A stretch of 25,689 nucleotides of DNA from Chara braunii (GCA_003427395.1 BFEA01000035.1:1405055-1430743), one strand, 5' to 3'. Positions 16,251 through 25,625 are shown, counted from the stretch's first letter. Made by a program: numbers and translations. The notes: generated by a model from the sequence alone, not told the origin.

Positions 16251-17006
16251 CATTGTTTTAAAGCTGAATGTCTCAAAGCTATGTTTATTTGACTGTTTTA
16301 TAAAAGATCAGACATTGTTTCTAAGTTGAATGGTCTGGTTGTTGTGTTTATCTATGTGGGTTTGCTTGGCTGATTTTTGGGACCTTCATTGTTTCTAAGT
16401 GAATGACTTGGTCTTTCTGTTGTGTTTTTTTTTCTGAATGAAGTTGGGTTTAAGAATCCACCTCATATTTTGAATGATTTGAGGATAGGTTGAACATTGT
16501 TTCTAAGTTGAATGGTTCAACCACTTATTTTATTTATGAGGGAGGATTTATGGTCTAAGACTAAGCATTGTTTCTAAGCTGAATGGTTTAGCCTAAAGCC
16601 ACGTAGATTAGTATAAAATGAGTATCACAGAAAATACTTTATTTATATTTGCATGTGAACTGACAGTTGGATATTGTTTCTAAGTTGAATGGTCCAGTGC
16701 TAAGCAATATCACTAAGAAGAGAAGAAAATTACAAAGTATAATGGAAAGTAATCTGGACAAGGTGAGCATTGTTTCTAAGCTGAATGGTTCAGTCCCCTA
16801 CCCCTATTTTCATTTTTTTTTTAAAAACAATGTCGAAAACTATTAAACTTATAATATTAAATAGTTCATAACAACTAGGTATTGTTTCTAAGTTGAATGG
16901 TCTAGTCATATGCCCGAAAGAAAACAAAATTAGTTGTGTCACCTGTTCGTGTATATCTTAAGGCATGCTAGACATTTTTCTAAGTTGAATGATCTAGCAC
17001 CATGCC
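16251..17006 (+). repeat. Array of about ten hairpins with a shared loop and variable covarying stems
   Basis: The core CATTGTTTCTAAGTTGAATG recurs at 16251, 16313, 16387, 16495, 16566, 16672, 16768, 16880 and 16973, at irregular 60-110 bp spacing. A copy with a shortened loop lies at 16460-16483. Within the core, CATT pairs with AATG and leaves a 12-nt loop GTTTCTAAGTTG. One unpaired base, usually G, follows AATG; then the flanks pair again with a different sequence in each copy. Examples: GGTTGAA/TTCAACC (16488-16522), ATCAGA/TCTGGT (16307-16339), ACTAGG/TCTAGT (16874-16906), GCTAGA/TCTAGC plus GGCAT/ATGCC (16962-17006). Sequence between copies is unrelated. No coding frame runs through. 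Function unknown. Confidence 0.85.
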
Positions 17007-17299
17007 ATATGTAAGTTGGGCACAAGGGACGTATCATCTGAGGGGTTCACAAACTAATCTATGAAGATTTAACTTGGGGAATTGTGAGAGTACTTACCAA
17101 TGTGGTTTGGTCTTGCATATGACTGAGTGAGATCACTACTTAGTCTGAGTTTCTGTCAGATAGGTAGTTGCTTTAGTTGCTCGCCACGTGTTAGAGCTAT
17201 AGGAGTTAGTTTCAATTCCTATATTTTTGGAGATGGGTTTATTTTACTCAGGTCAATTTCTGCATTTTCTGGGATTTTTTCTTATACTTGGTCTTGCAT

Positions 17300-17870
17300 A
17301 AATTTTGGTAAGTCAATTTCTCTACGGGAAGCGCTGCCGAAATTTCTACAACACCATGGAGTTAGTCAAATTTTGACTTTTTAAAGTCCAACTTATCTAA
17401 ATTCTATATCTGACTTAGTAAAAATCTGAAAAGTCTCCTTTTCCTAAACGTGCTGCCCAATTTTTTGCTAATTCAGGTAGTTCGACAAAGTTGGACTTTG
17501 AGAAGTCAAAGTCATTTTAGATTCTGACTTAGCTTTGTATAAATCTTGGAATAACACTTTTCTAAAGGGAGTGCTGCCGAAATTTCTACAAATCTAAGGG
17601 ATTAGTTGAATTTTGTCTTAAAGTTGAACTCAAGTCTACCTTTTGAGTTCTTATCTAACTTAGTATAAATCTGGGAAGTTTACCTTTCTAAAGGAGATGC
17701 TGCCAAAATTTTTACTAATTCAGAGAGTTAGACAAAATTTGACATTCGAGAGTTAAAAATTATTTCAGTTTTTATATTCAAGCTAGTATATATTCTGATA
17801 ATGCATTTTTCCTATGGGAAGCGCTGCCAAAATTTTCTTAGTTTAGAGGAGAAAAATTAAATTTTAACAT
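17300..17870 (+). repeat. Five tandem repeats of about 120 bp
   Basis: Anchored on GCTGCCGAAATTT at about 17332, 17451, 17571, 17698 and 17822 (periods 119-127). Each unit has TAGTATAAATCTGGGAA, a TTTTCCTA-GGGAAG mini-inverted repeat, GCGCTGCC, then GGAGTTAGTCAAATTTTGAC and a small hairpin. The clearest hairpin is GACTTTGA-GAAG-TCAAAGTC at 17494-17513. AT-rich, no conserved frame. Confidence 0.85.
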
Positions 17871-18113
17871 GTGACGATTATAACGATTCACTCTGCGTAG
17901 GGGGAATTTTGTCAGGATCTATCTTTCTTTGAACACTTGCTTAGAGGTAGATTCAGGCTTAGAAGATTTGAGTGAGATCATGATAAGAAGATTATTCTCT
18001 ATGGACTTATAGGATTAGCTTGGAGATTGGTCTGTCTTATGTTACATGTCCTCTTGATCGTTTGATTTAGGACTTGGACTAGATTCAGATTGATCCCATG
18101 AGGATCATCTTCT

Positions 18114-18128
18114 GTTATCACTGATAAC
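18114..18128. promoter_or_regulatory. Conserved palindrome GTTATCACTGATAAC
   Basis: 6-bp perfect arms with a 3-base centre. It is conserved with its flanks (GATCATCTTCT and GGTTGCCGAT) in the reverse-complement copy at 25020-25034 while surrounding sequence has diverged. It could be a dimeric protein site. Confidence 0.55.
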
Positions 18129-19220
18129 AAGTCGGTTGCCGATTCGTCGGTTTACGACCCAGCTCCAATCCACTCTCGACTACCCAACCTAAAGGCTTTA
18201 GTCTGGTGATTTTAATTGTTTTATTAAGATTTTTACCCGGACTTTTATTGAATGGTCATTTAACAAAGGTATTGAGTACTTATTTTGGAAGGTTGGACAA
18301 AGGTTGGGGTTTGCATGGCTAAAGCAAGGAGTATGAGTATAAAGAATGGTTGAAGTTGACCCCGTGTAGTGTGTGGACTTTTGGTTGATTCTTTGATATG
18401 ATTGAAGGTATGTTTTGTAGTTCGGACTTTGAATTTGACTGTCTGTGATCACATACATATATATGGCTGAGAGGAGTCTCACTATGATTGTGAGAAGTGA
18501 TCGTCACATATTTATAACCATTCATATATGTACATACATACGCGTTGGGTGTTCAAACGGCCTACTGTGACCATGCGTAAGTGTTAAACAGCTTATGTTT
18601 TGAAAGAGAAGGGAAATCCCCTTTTACCCTTTTTGTTTTTTAGAGTTTTATAGTTGGACGTTGTAGTTCGTGACAGCCATCAAAGTAAAAAATGGACTAG
18701 GAGTGTTGATGTGTTATTTTGTTTCGTGTCGTTCCGTGTGCACGTGCGTTCAAATTTTTATATTTTAAGTTGTAGTGTAACACGTGGTATGTGGAATGTA
18801 TCCTTGTCGACCGACGACGAGTCGCACTTGGGACTTAAGCTTCCCAGTGCGTCGGTTCCCATGCGGGTTCGATAGAGGCGTAAGACTGCGCGTAACTCCT
18901 ATGCTACAGCGAATGAGAAACACCTTCGGTTGGTCCACCTCCACGATTGCAACTGATTACCTTTCGTACACACAGACTGGTAGCTCGACAGGGATACGCC
19001 CACCGAAGGGAGGTTACAACTCCCGCAGGTGGAGGTAAGTTGTATCTCACGTTGGCCCTATCCTGTCGTAGGGGTTCGAGAGAGGTATGGTCGGCGCACT
19101 CGGGCGGAGCGGCTTGCGGAAGCTCCATGTGTATCGAAACGAGGTAGACCAACTCATGTGTGACGCTGTCGTTCCGTTGCCGACTTCCCTGCCGCTCTGC
19201 ACTGCGGTCCGGCTTCGACC

Positions 19221-20089
19221 ACCAATGAGCCCAACCCCGGACACCTTTCGCTCGCTTTACGACCGCCCGACGATGCTCCAGGGCTTCTCAACCCCTATTT
19301 AGCCACTACCACCTGGTTTGCCCCCCGCCCTCCCCTTTTTTTTTTGCTTATCCCAACCTAATAAACGGCCTCTAGCCCCGCTCGATTTTTTTACTCCTGC
19401 GGTGCGGACCGTCTCGCACACGGTTTTGCGGTGATTGACTTGTGGCCCTGGCTCCCCTCTGTTTTTACTCCTTCCCCCCCCCCCCCCCTTTTTGCTTCTT
19501 TTCATCATGACAGGACTGTTCCTCTTGATTTAGGCAAGCGGCGAGCGCCTCGCCCGACGACCCGACCGGACACAAATAAGGGAAAAGACCCGCACAACTG
19601 GAACAGCCGGAGCATACGAATCAACCCTCTTTTCAGGAAAACACCAAACAACACTCTTGCATAGAAGCCCACAGTTCGTTATCTTCGGTCGGATCCCGAC
19701 TTCGATCGGTCATAATAAATAGCAACGGAAACTTGATGTTGCCTGAACTCAGTTGTCCGACTTCGGACTTAACGAACCGTATTTTCTTAGACAATTGTGA
19801 AAAGTTGTTGATCCTCCTACGAAAAGCAGCTTGCTCAGAAAAACAACAACAGGAAAGCAGCACAAAAACAAAAAAGGAAAAAAAACGACAATTTTCCACC
19901 CACGGTTGTTCGTCTGCCCGTTCGTCCGCAAAGACTTCGTCTTGTCCCCGACGCCTCACTAGCAGACCCGCCCTCGGGACCTCCGCTCGTTCCCGAACCC
20001 CCTCTCCCTTTTCCTCTTTGTCCCCTTCTCTCGCCCTTTTCCTTTCTCTTTGTTTTTCCCGTCCTCTCTACCTTTTCCTCCCCCACCCC
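19221..20089. other. Spacer between inverted arms, left part; no gene recognised
   Basis: C/T-rich with homopolymers (T-run near 19338, 15 or more C at 19475-19489). Overlapping frames on both strands are low-complexity. A purine-rich stretch lies at 19850-19890. Confidence 0.4.
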
Positions 20090-20109
20090 CCCTCTCTCTC
20101 TCTCTCTGG

Positions 20110-20143
<34 letters not shown>

Positions 20144-20162
20144 CTCTCTCTCTCACTCTCTC
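20090..20162 (+). repeat. (CT)n microsatellite
   Basis: Nearly continuous CT dinucleotides with a few TT and CA interruptions; frames through it give Ser/Leu or Arg/Glu runs and are not genes. Confidence 0.9.
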
Positions 20163-21154
20163 GCCCCCTCGATGCGCTAGAGTCCCTTGTCGCCCGGAAT
20201 GGGGCCCTTGCTATCACCCTCGGGCCTCGCGGGCATATTTCACGTCGAAAACCAACCTATCGCCAAGTTTCGCCGCCCGATCTGCGTTCGTTCGTGCTCT
20301 CCCAGGTGTACTTCCTTCGGCACCGTCGCCGCTCGCCCGACTGCTCAGGGGGATCAATTCGCCCTCCTTTCTCCTCTGTCTCTCCTTGCTCGTATCCGCC
20401 TCGAACTAAGTGATGGACGCTTCGTCCACCGACCTGTCTTCTCGACAGTCCCCCGCACTCGGACACCTAGTCAGTCGTGCTGCTTACGCCTCACTCCCGT
20501 ACGAAGAACACCTACACGAGCGCAAACTGAGCACTTCACCTCTGGACACCTCGACAAGATCGCCCATACGAGCGTGAGCCACACCAACCGAGCGCCCAGC
20601 GCCTCCAACTCACTGCTCCACCTGCTGCGTAGACGCCGTATAGGTACGCTCAATTCAATCACTCCCCTCGCGTTTGCGTGCGCCGAGCATTCACGAGCGC
20701 AGCCCCCTCTTACGTGGGCTTTCGCCTGTCTGCGCCGCTCGCTTCACCCCGGCTAGCTCCGTGCAGCTTCGAGCGCTCGTATATGTGTGTTCTCCATTCG
20801 AGAGTTTTTCCCTCTCCCTTATGTTCAGCGGCTCTTCGCCTTTTATATCTTTTCGGTTAGCCATTTACTGTCTCTCACTCGATTGTTGTTGCCTCCCCGG
20901 ATCGATCGTTCGGTCGCCTGGCGCCAACTTTCAAATTTTTTAAAATTTTTGATTTCCTGTCTTATCGACCATCCCTCCTCCCCAATCCATTAGTGCTCAC
21001 TTTTCTCCTAGCCACGTTCTCTCTCTGTCTCCATCAACGGATCGACGGAGAGCGCACCTCCACCTCCACCACTTTCTCCTTCTCCCACCTTATAGATTCG
21101 TTTCTAACTGTGGGTTTCGTTGTTTGACCTTTCTCCGTACAGTTGTTATGCACC
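20163..21154. other. Pyrimidine-rich noncoding stretch
   Basis: About 1 kb rich in CGCTCG, CTTTC and TCTCC words, with overlapping frames in all three plus phases and no recognisable domain. A 5' flank or leader of an unseen gene is possible but unproven. Confidence 0.4.
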
Positions 21155-21217
21155 ATGGCGTCAGTTATCAAGAACTCCTTGGCGACCGTTCGTCTCCAAT
21201 GTCGAGTTTTTCACTGA
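21155..21217 (+). CDS. Very short ORF in strong start context (speculative first exon)
   Basis: CACCATGGCG provides a near-ideal eukaryotic start context (A at -3, G at +4). The 20-residue product, beginning MASVIKNSLATVRLQCR, is basic, Ser/Thr-containing and without acidic residues, as in organelle transit peptides. It follows 1.6 kb of pyrimidine-rich sequence. A stop comes after 20 codons and no clear GTAAGT-type donor lies inside, so an exon reading needs a non-obvious splice site. It may be chance. Confidence 0.15.
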   Translation: MASVIKNSLATVRLQCRVFH

Positions 21218-21297
21218 TTGAATTTCCCTGCTAGGTGCGTGTATCTGGCTCTAGGACCTGTACCCGTTCTCGACGCCTGTGTCGAGAGAAGGTTAAC

Positions 21298-21537
21298 GGA
21301 GACCCTAATTTTCAGACCACTTGCCATGTCATTTACATAAAAGCCAAAGGGTCATTTTAATCAAACTTGCCACCAATTCCTGGAGCTGTCTCTTATACAC
21401 ATCTAGATGTGTATAAGAGACAGGATCAACAGCACAAATTCTACTAACCCAAATGACACCAAATTTGACACACAGCAAGCTTGTCCAAAAACAAAAACAA
21501 AAAAAAAAAAAAAAAAAAAAAAACATAAAATTTGACC
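21298..21537 (+). repeat. 298-bp tandem repeat, copy 1 (interrupted by adapter)
   Basis: GGAGACCCTAATTTTCAGAC and onward matches copy 2 at 21597. After CCACCAATTC the copy runs into an artificial adapter (21386-21423) and resumes at sequence matching 21810-21919. About 130 bp present in copy 2 is absent. Includes an A-run of about 25. Confidence 0.8.
21386..21423. other. Nextera mate-pair junction adapter (assembly artefact)
   Basis: A perfect 38-bp palindrome made of CTGTCTCTTATACACATCT followed by its reverse complement AGATGTGTATAAGAGACAG. These are the Tn5 mosaic ends used in Nextera libraries, and the head-to-head form is the circularisation junction of mate-pair libraries. Translation gives the well-known contaminant peptide YTHLDVYKRQ on the minus strand. 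It is not genomic, and the two sides need not be adjacent in the genome. Confidence 0.97.
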
Positions 21538-21596
21538 TCGAAACCCTAAATTTCAGTTTTGGACTCGTTACCTAGGTCCTGAAAATGGGCGTCCCT

Positions 21597-21919
21597 GGAG
21601 ACCCTAATTTTCAGACCACTTGCCATGCCATTTACATGAAAACCAAAGGGTCATTTTAATGAAACTTGCCACCAATTCTTAGAGTGGAGACTATACTAAC
21701 TAACTGAAAAAAAAAAAAAAAAAAAAAACATATAAAACAGCAAGGCAAAAGTGCATTTTCATGAAGATTCACCAACATCTCAATTTAAGAAATCTTGAAA
21801 AATTTCAGGAATCTTAACAGACGAAATTCCAATTCTCCAAATGACACAAAATTTGGCTTGCACCAACGTTGAACCAAGAACAGGAAAAATGAAAATTTCA
21901 AAAAACATAAAATTTAACC
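21597..21919 (+). repeat. 298-bp tandem repeat, copy 2 (complete)
   Basis: Starts GGAGACCCTAATTTTCAGAC and continues through CTTGCCA, TTTACATGAAA and CTTGCCACCAATTC to AAATGACACAAAATTTGG and AACATAAAATTTAACC. Offset to copy 1 is 299 bp. The middle part, 21686 to about 21815, including an A-run, is missing from copy 1 at the adapter. Confidence 0.8.
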
Positions 21920-21957
21920 ATTCCGTGTCATTTGATAGTTAAACCACGGGACCCGTT

Positions 21958-23019
21958 GTCGAGCGCACCGGTCCGGCACCACACAAAACGAGGCAGGACC
22001 CTCCCGGCCACGTCACGCAGGAGTCGGTCTGATCCTTGTCGCCAATACACATGGAACTTCCGTAAGCCGCGTCAGTCATACATCTCGCGAGCCCCTACGA
22101 CAGGATAAGGCCTACGCGAGGCACGACTTACCTCCACCTAACGGGAGTTGTCACCTCCCTTCGGTAGGCGTATCCCCGCCGAGCTACCAGTTCACAGTAC
22201 GAAGGTTAATCAGCTTCAATCGCAGAGGTGGACCAGCCGAGGGCGTTTCTCGTTTGTTGTAGCATAGGGGGTACGTGCGGTATTACGCCTTTATCGGACC
22301 CGTACGTTAATCGACGCCTTTGGGGGCTGAGGTCCCAAGCGCAACTCGTCGTCGGTCAACTAGGACGAGACGCATCCCACGCATCATGCGTACATCACTC
22401 TAAAGAATATAAAAAATTAAAAACACACACACATACACATACAAAACGACACAGAACAAACAATGCGACAACACTCCTAGTCCCTTAGTAGCCAACCCAT
22501 AACTCTCTAATGCGGAAACCGGATAGGCGTCGTGCACGAGACTTAGTATAAAACTGTGCTGACGTAGGGTTAATCTCGTATCGACTCGCAATGCAAGCAT
22601 ACGCAAGTAGTTGCAATGATGACGTACTATGTATTACCTATACTCATGCGGTCCTCGTTAATCTGGAGGGTCGCATTCGACACTCAAGTGTCGGCTGACA
22701 CGCGCCTTGAGGGATTGATCTCTCGACGCTGGACAACCACCAAGTGCGGTTGAGAACCACACCCTCTTTTGCACCCTGCGAAGAGTGGGTGGTACACAGG
22801 TTCATACTTGTGGTGGCAATCGTCTCTTATCGCTTTGAAGATCAGCCCCATCATCCAGGGCTTGGAGAGAAATCAAGGGGTTTGACTTTGACGGTTGCCC
22901 CGGACTACAACGTCCAACTATAAAAACCTCTAAAAAATAAAGGATAACAGAGAATCTCCCTTTTTCTCTCAAAAACAAAATTTATTTAACCCTTACACGT
23001 GCTCACAGTAGGTCGCGAT
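21958..23019 (+). repeat. 1.06-kb tandem unit, copy 1
   Basis: Aligns with the next unit from GTCGAGCGCA-CGGTCCGGCA (21959 versus 23021) through CCTACGACAG, CCCCGCCGAGCTACCAGT, GGTGGACCAGCCGAGGG, CACACAC, GACTTAGTATAAAAC, GACACTCAAGTGTCGG and GTGGGTGGTACACAGG, to the AAAA-rich end near 22990. Short frames in both copies change phase between them, so it is probably noncoding. Confidence 0.8.
22679..22715 (+). repeat. Invariant hairpin in the tandem unit, copy 1
   Basis: CTCAAGTGTC, GGCT, GACACGCGCCTTGAG folds as nested stems (GTGTC/GACAC inside CTCAAG/CTTGAG). The 35 nt from GACACTCAAG to CTTGAGGG are identical at 23751-23785 although the neighbouring sequence differs. Confidence 0.7.
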
Positions 23020-24060
23020 GTCGAGCGCATCGGTCCGGCACTGCACAAGGCAGCGCGGGACCCTCCCAACCGCGTCACACAGGAGTTAGTTTGGTTCCTC
23101 GTCGCAAGTGTACATGGAGCTTCCGCAAGCCACTCCGGCCGAGTGTGTCAGCCAAACCTCTCGCGAGCCCCTACGACAGAACAGGGCCTACGCGAGGCAC
23201 GACTAACCTCCACCTTACGAGAGTTGTCACCTCCCTTCGCTGGGCGTATCCCCGCCGAGCTACCAGTCCACAGTACGAAAGCTGATCAGTTGCAATCGCA
23301 GAGGTGGACCAGCCGAGGGTGTTTCTCGTTCGATGTAGCATAGGGGGTACGCGCGGTATTACGCCTCTATCGGACCGGTACACGAACCGACATCTTGGGG
23401 GGCTGACGTCCTGAAGCGCGATTCGCCGTCAGTCGACTAGGATGTATCCCACTCACCACGCGCACACTACTCTAACATATACAAAAGAAGGCACACACAC
23501 ACACCTACGCATATACAAACGACACTAGACGAACAACGCGACAACAATCCTAGTCCCTTAATGGCCGACCCGTAATTCTCCGATGCGGAAATTGGATAAA
23601 CGTCGCGCGCGGGACTTAGTATAAAACCAGCGCGGTCGCAGAGCTAACTCATATCGATCGGCAATGCAAGCGTACGCAGCGATTGCCATGGTGGCGTACT
23701 ATGTAGTACCCATGCTCATGCGCTCCTCGTTAGTCTCGAGGGTCGCTTTCGACACTCAAGTGTCGGCTGACACGCGCCTTGAGGGTTAATCTCTCGACGT
23801 TGGACAACCGCCAAGTGCGGTTGAAGACCACACCCTCTTCTGCACCCTGCGGAGAGTGGGTGGTACACAGGTTCATACATGTGGTGGCAATCGTCTCTTA
23901 TGGTCCTGGAGACCAGCTCCTTCCCCTAGGGTTTGGAAGCGAGTCACGGACTACAACATCCAACTGTTATAACTCTAAAAAGCAAATATAGGTCAAAGGT
24001 CACCCTATCCCAAAATCACATACTTGGGTAACCTTTTCGATGGGCACCAGTGACCTACGC
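23020..24060 (+). repeat. 1.06-kb tandem unit, copy 2
   Basis: Second copy of the unit starting at 21958, with many substitutions and a shorter, altered 3' end (from about 23970). Offset is 1062 bp at the start and 1072 bp at the GACACTCAAG hairpin, so the copies differ by small indels. The divergence argues against an assembly duplicate. Confidence 0.8.
23751..23787 (+). repeat. Invariant hairpin in the tandem unit, copy 2
   Basis: Same nested stem-loop as at 22679-22715, with unchanged sequence across the stem and loop. Confidence 0.7.
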
Positions 24061-24084
24061 TGATTCTGAACACACGCGCGTGTG

Positions 24085-24540
24085 TACGATTCCCTTAATC
24101 CCATAACTCTAGATACTAGGACGACGAATCGTCGCGCGCAAGACTTTGATATAAAATTGCGCGGTTGTAGGGTTGTCCTTTACCCACCAGCGATGCTAGT
24201 CATACACAGTAATCGCAGTTTCGCCCTCGCGATATTGAATGGTTGAAGGAATATATCGTGAGGGGTTACCCTTTACGATATTGAACGGCTGAAGGACATG
24301 TCGTTCATCCCTCGCGATATTTCTGCCCTCAAGGTTGGGTGTCTCGACGGGCAGGGCAGAAAGGCTCTGCGCGAGGGAAGACTCCTTCCCTGCAGAGTCT
24401 ATGGCTTAGGATATCCTGGACAAGGACCTTGAATCCCGGCCCAGACCAACGTCCGACTAAGAACTCAGAAGAAGCATACAATCTAGAGGAGGGGGTTTTC
24501 CGCCAACCTCAGCCCCTGTTTAACCCCTAATACGCTGGCC
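24085..24540 (+). repeat. Partial third unit, then hairpin-rich segment
   Basis: 24090-24180 (CCCATAACTCTAGATAC, GTCGCGCGCAAGACTTTGAT, ATAAAATTGCGCGGTTGTAG) matches the middle of the tandem unit. The following part is new. It has CCCTCGCGATAT/ATATCGTGAGGG (about 24224-24264, one G-T pair), a second GATATTGAACGGCTGAAGGA copy near 24278, and a bulged stem CTCTGC-GGGAAG/CTTCCC-GCAGAG (about 24364-24399). Confidence 0.65.
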
Positions 24541-24569
24541 CTTTGGGCCATGCGGACTCCCAACATAGG

Positions 24570-24588
24570 TACACACACACACACACAT

Positions 24589-24621
<33 letters not shown>

Positions 24622-24622
24622 C
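24570..24622 (+). repeat. (CA)n and (TA)n microsatellite
   Basis: Alternating CA units pass into TATATATA. The left arm has a shorter equivalent near 18520-18540 (CATATATGTACATACATA on that strand). Confidence 0.9.
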
Positions 24623-25019
24623 ACAAGGAGGGATAAGCATGTGACAATCACTTTTCACAATCACAGTGGGACTCCTCACGAGCATATGTATACACGCGAT
24701 CGCAGACAGTCAATTCCAAAATCTGAATCACAAACCATACCTGCAATCACATCAGAGAGTCAAGCAAGAACCCATGCACTACACGGAGTCAACCCCAACC
24801 ACTCTCTATACTCATACCCTCGCTTTAACCATGCAAGCCCCAGTCTCCTGCCCAATCAACCATAATTAAATACTTAGTACCTTTGTTAAATGATCATTCA
24901 ATAAAAGTCTGGGTGAAACCTTAACAAAACAATAACATCACCAGGGCTAAAGCCTTTTAGGTTGAGTATTGAAGGTGAATTGGAATTGAGTCGCAAACCG
25001 ACGGATCGGCAACTGACAT

Positions 25020-25034
25020 GTTATCAGTGATAAC
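25020..25034. promoter_or_regulatory. Conserved palindrome GTTATCAGTGATAAC (right arm)
   Basis: Reverse complement of 18114-18128, unchanged, within a well-conserved flank. Confidence 0.55.
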
Positions 25035-25309
25035 AGAAGATGATCCTCAAGGGATCAAGCTGAATCTAGTTCAAGTCCTGAATCAGATCGACCAAGCTGG
25101 CCTGTAACACAAGACAGGTCAACGCCCAAGAGTAATCCTATAAGTCCTATGGGGAATAGTCTCCATATCGTGGTCTCACTCAGGTCCCTGCTAGTTAACT
25201 ATATGTAAGTCTATTTATAAGGCAATACCAAAGAAAGGTAGGTTCATGGAAGAATTCCCCCCATCCATGATAGATTACTAGAATCGTCACCTGTCAAAAT
25301 ATAATCTAA

Positions 25310-25625
25310 CTCCTCTAAACTAAGAAAATTCCGGCAGCGCTTCCCGTAGGAAAAGTGTCTTTCCATAATTTATATAAGTCTAAACAAGAAAACAATAGTA
25401 GTTCTGGACTGTCCAAAGTCAAATTTTGTTTAACTCCCTGAATTCGCAAAAATTTGGGCAACACTCCCTTTAGAAAAGAAGACTTCCCAGATTTTTACTA
25501 AGCCATGTATATAAAAAGTCGGACAAGTTTGAACTTTGGAAAGCCAAAATTTGACTAACTCCTTGGATTTGCAGAAATTTCGGCATCGCTTCCCGTAGGA
25601 AAAGTGGATTACCAAGATTTATACA
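25310..25625 (-). repeat. 120-bp repeats in the right arm (about three units)
   Basis: GGCAGCGCTTCCCGTAGGAA near 25332, GGGCAACACTCCCTTTAGAA near 25456 and GGCATCGCTTCCCGTAGGAA near 25581 are the reverse complements of the GCTGCC anchors at 17.3-17.8 kb, with 124-125 bp periods. Confidence 0.8.

Larger units (their letters stand above)
17203..19220 (+). repeat. Left arm of a giant inverted repeat
   Basis: The reverse complement of this region is found, diverged and with indels, at 21958-25689. Anchors: the 120-bp repeats (17.3-17.87 versus 25.3-25.62 kb); the palindrome GTTATCACTGATAAC (18114-18128 versus 25020-25034); 18200-18510 versus 24620-24990; 18560-18680 versus 22900-23030; and 18790-19220 versus 21958-22385 and 23020-23450. 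The left arm lacks the roughly 400-bp segment seen at 22480-22880 and 23540-23930. It may begin further left, since the right arm is cut by the window end. Confidence 0.8.

Noticed and set aside
16251-17006. CRISPR-like array
   Set aside because: The host is a eukaryote, spacing is irregular (60-110 bp), the repeat is only about 20 bp, and the distinguishing feature is complementary flanks around each copy, which CRISPR arrays lack.
19733-20413. 226-codon frame through the CT-rich region
   Set aside because: Largely Ser/Leu/Pro from a CT microsatellite, with overlapping frames in other phases and on the minus strand.
20187-20756. 189-codon frame in the spacer
   Set aside because: Arg/Ser/Pro-rich, no motif, and overlapping open frames on both strands; consistent with GC-rich noncoding sequence.
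21541-21550. Telomere-type AAACCCTAAA word
   Set aside because: A single occurrence; no tandem array here or at similar words near 5236 and 15311.
22999-23343. 114-codon frame in the second 1.06-kb unit
   Set aside because: The homologous stretch in the first unit does not keep the frame, so it is not under coding constraint.
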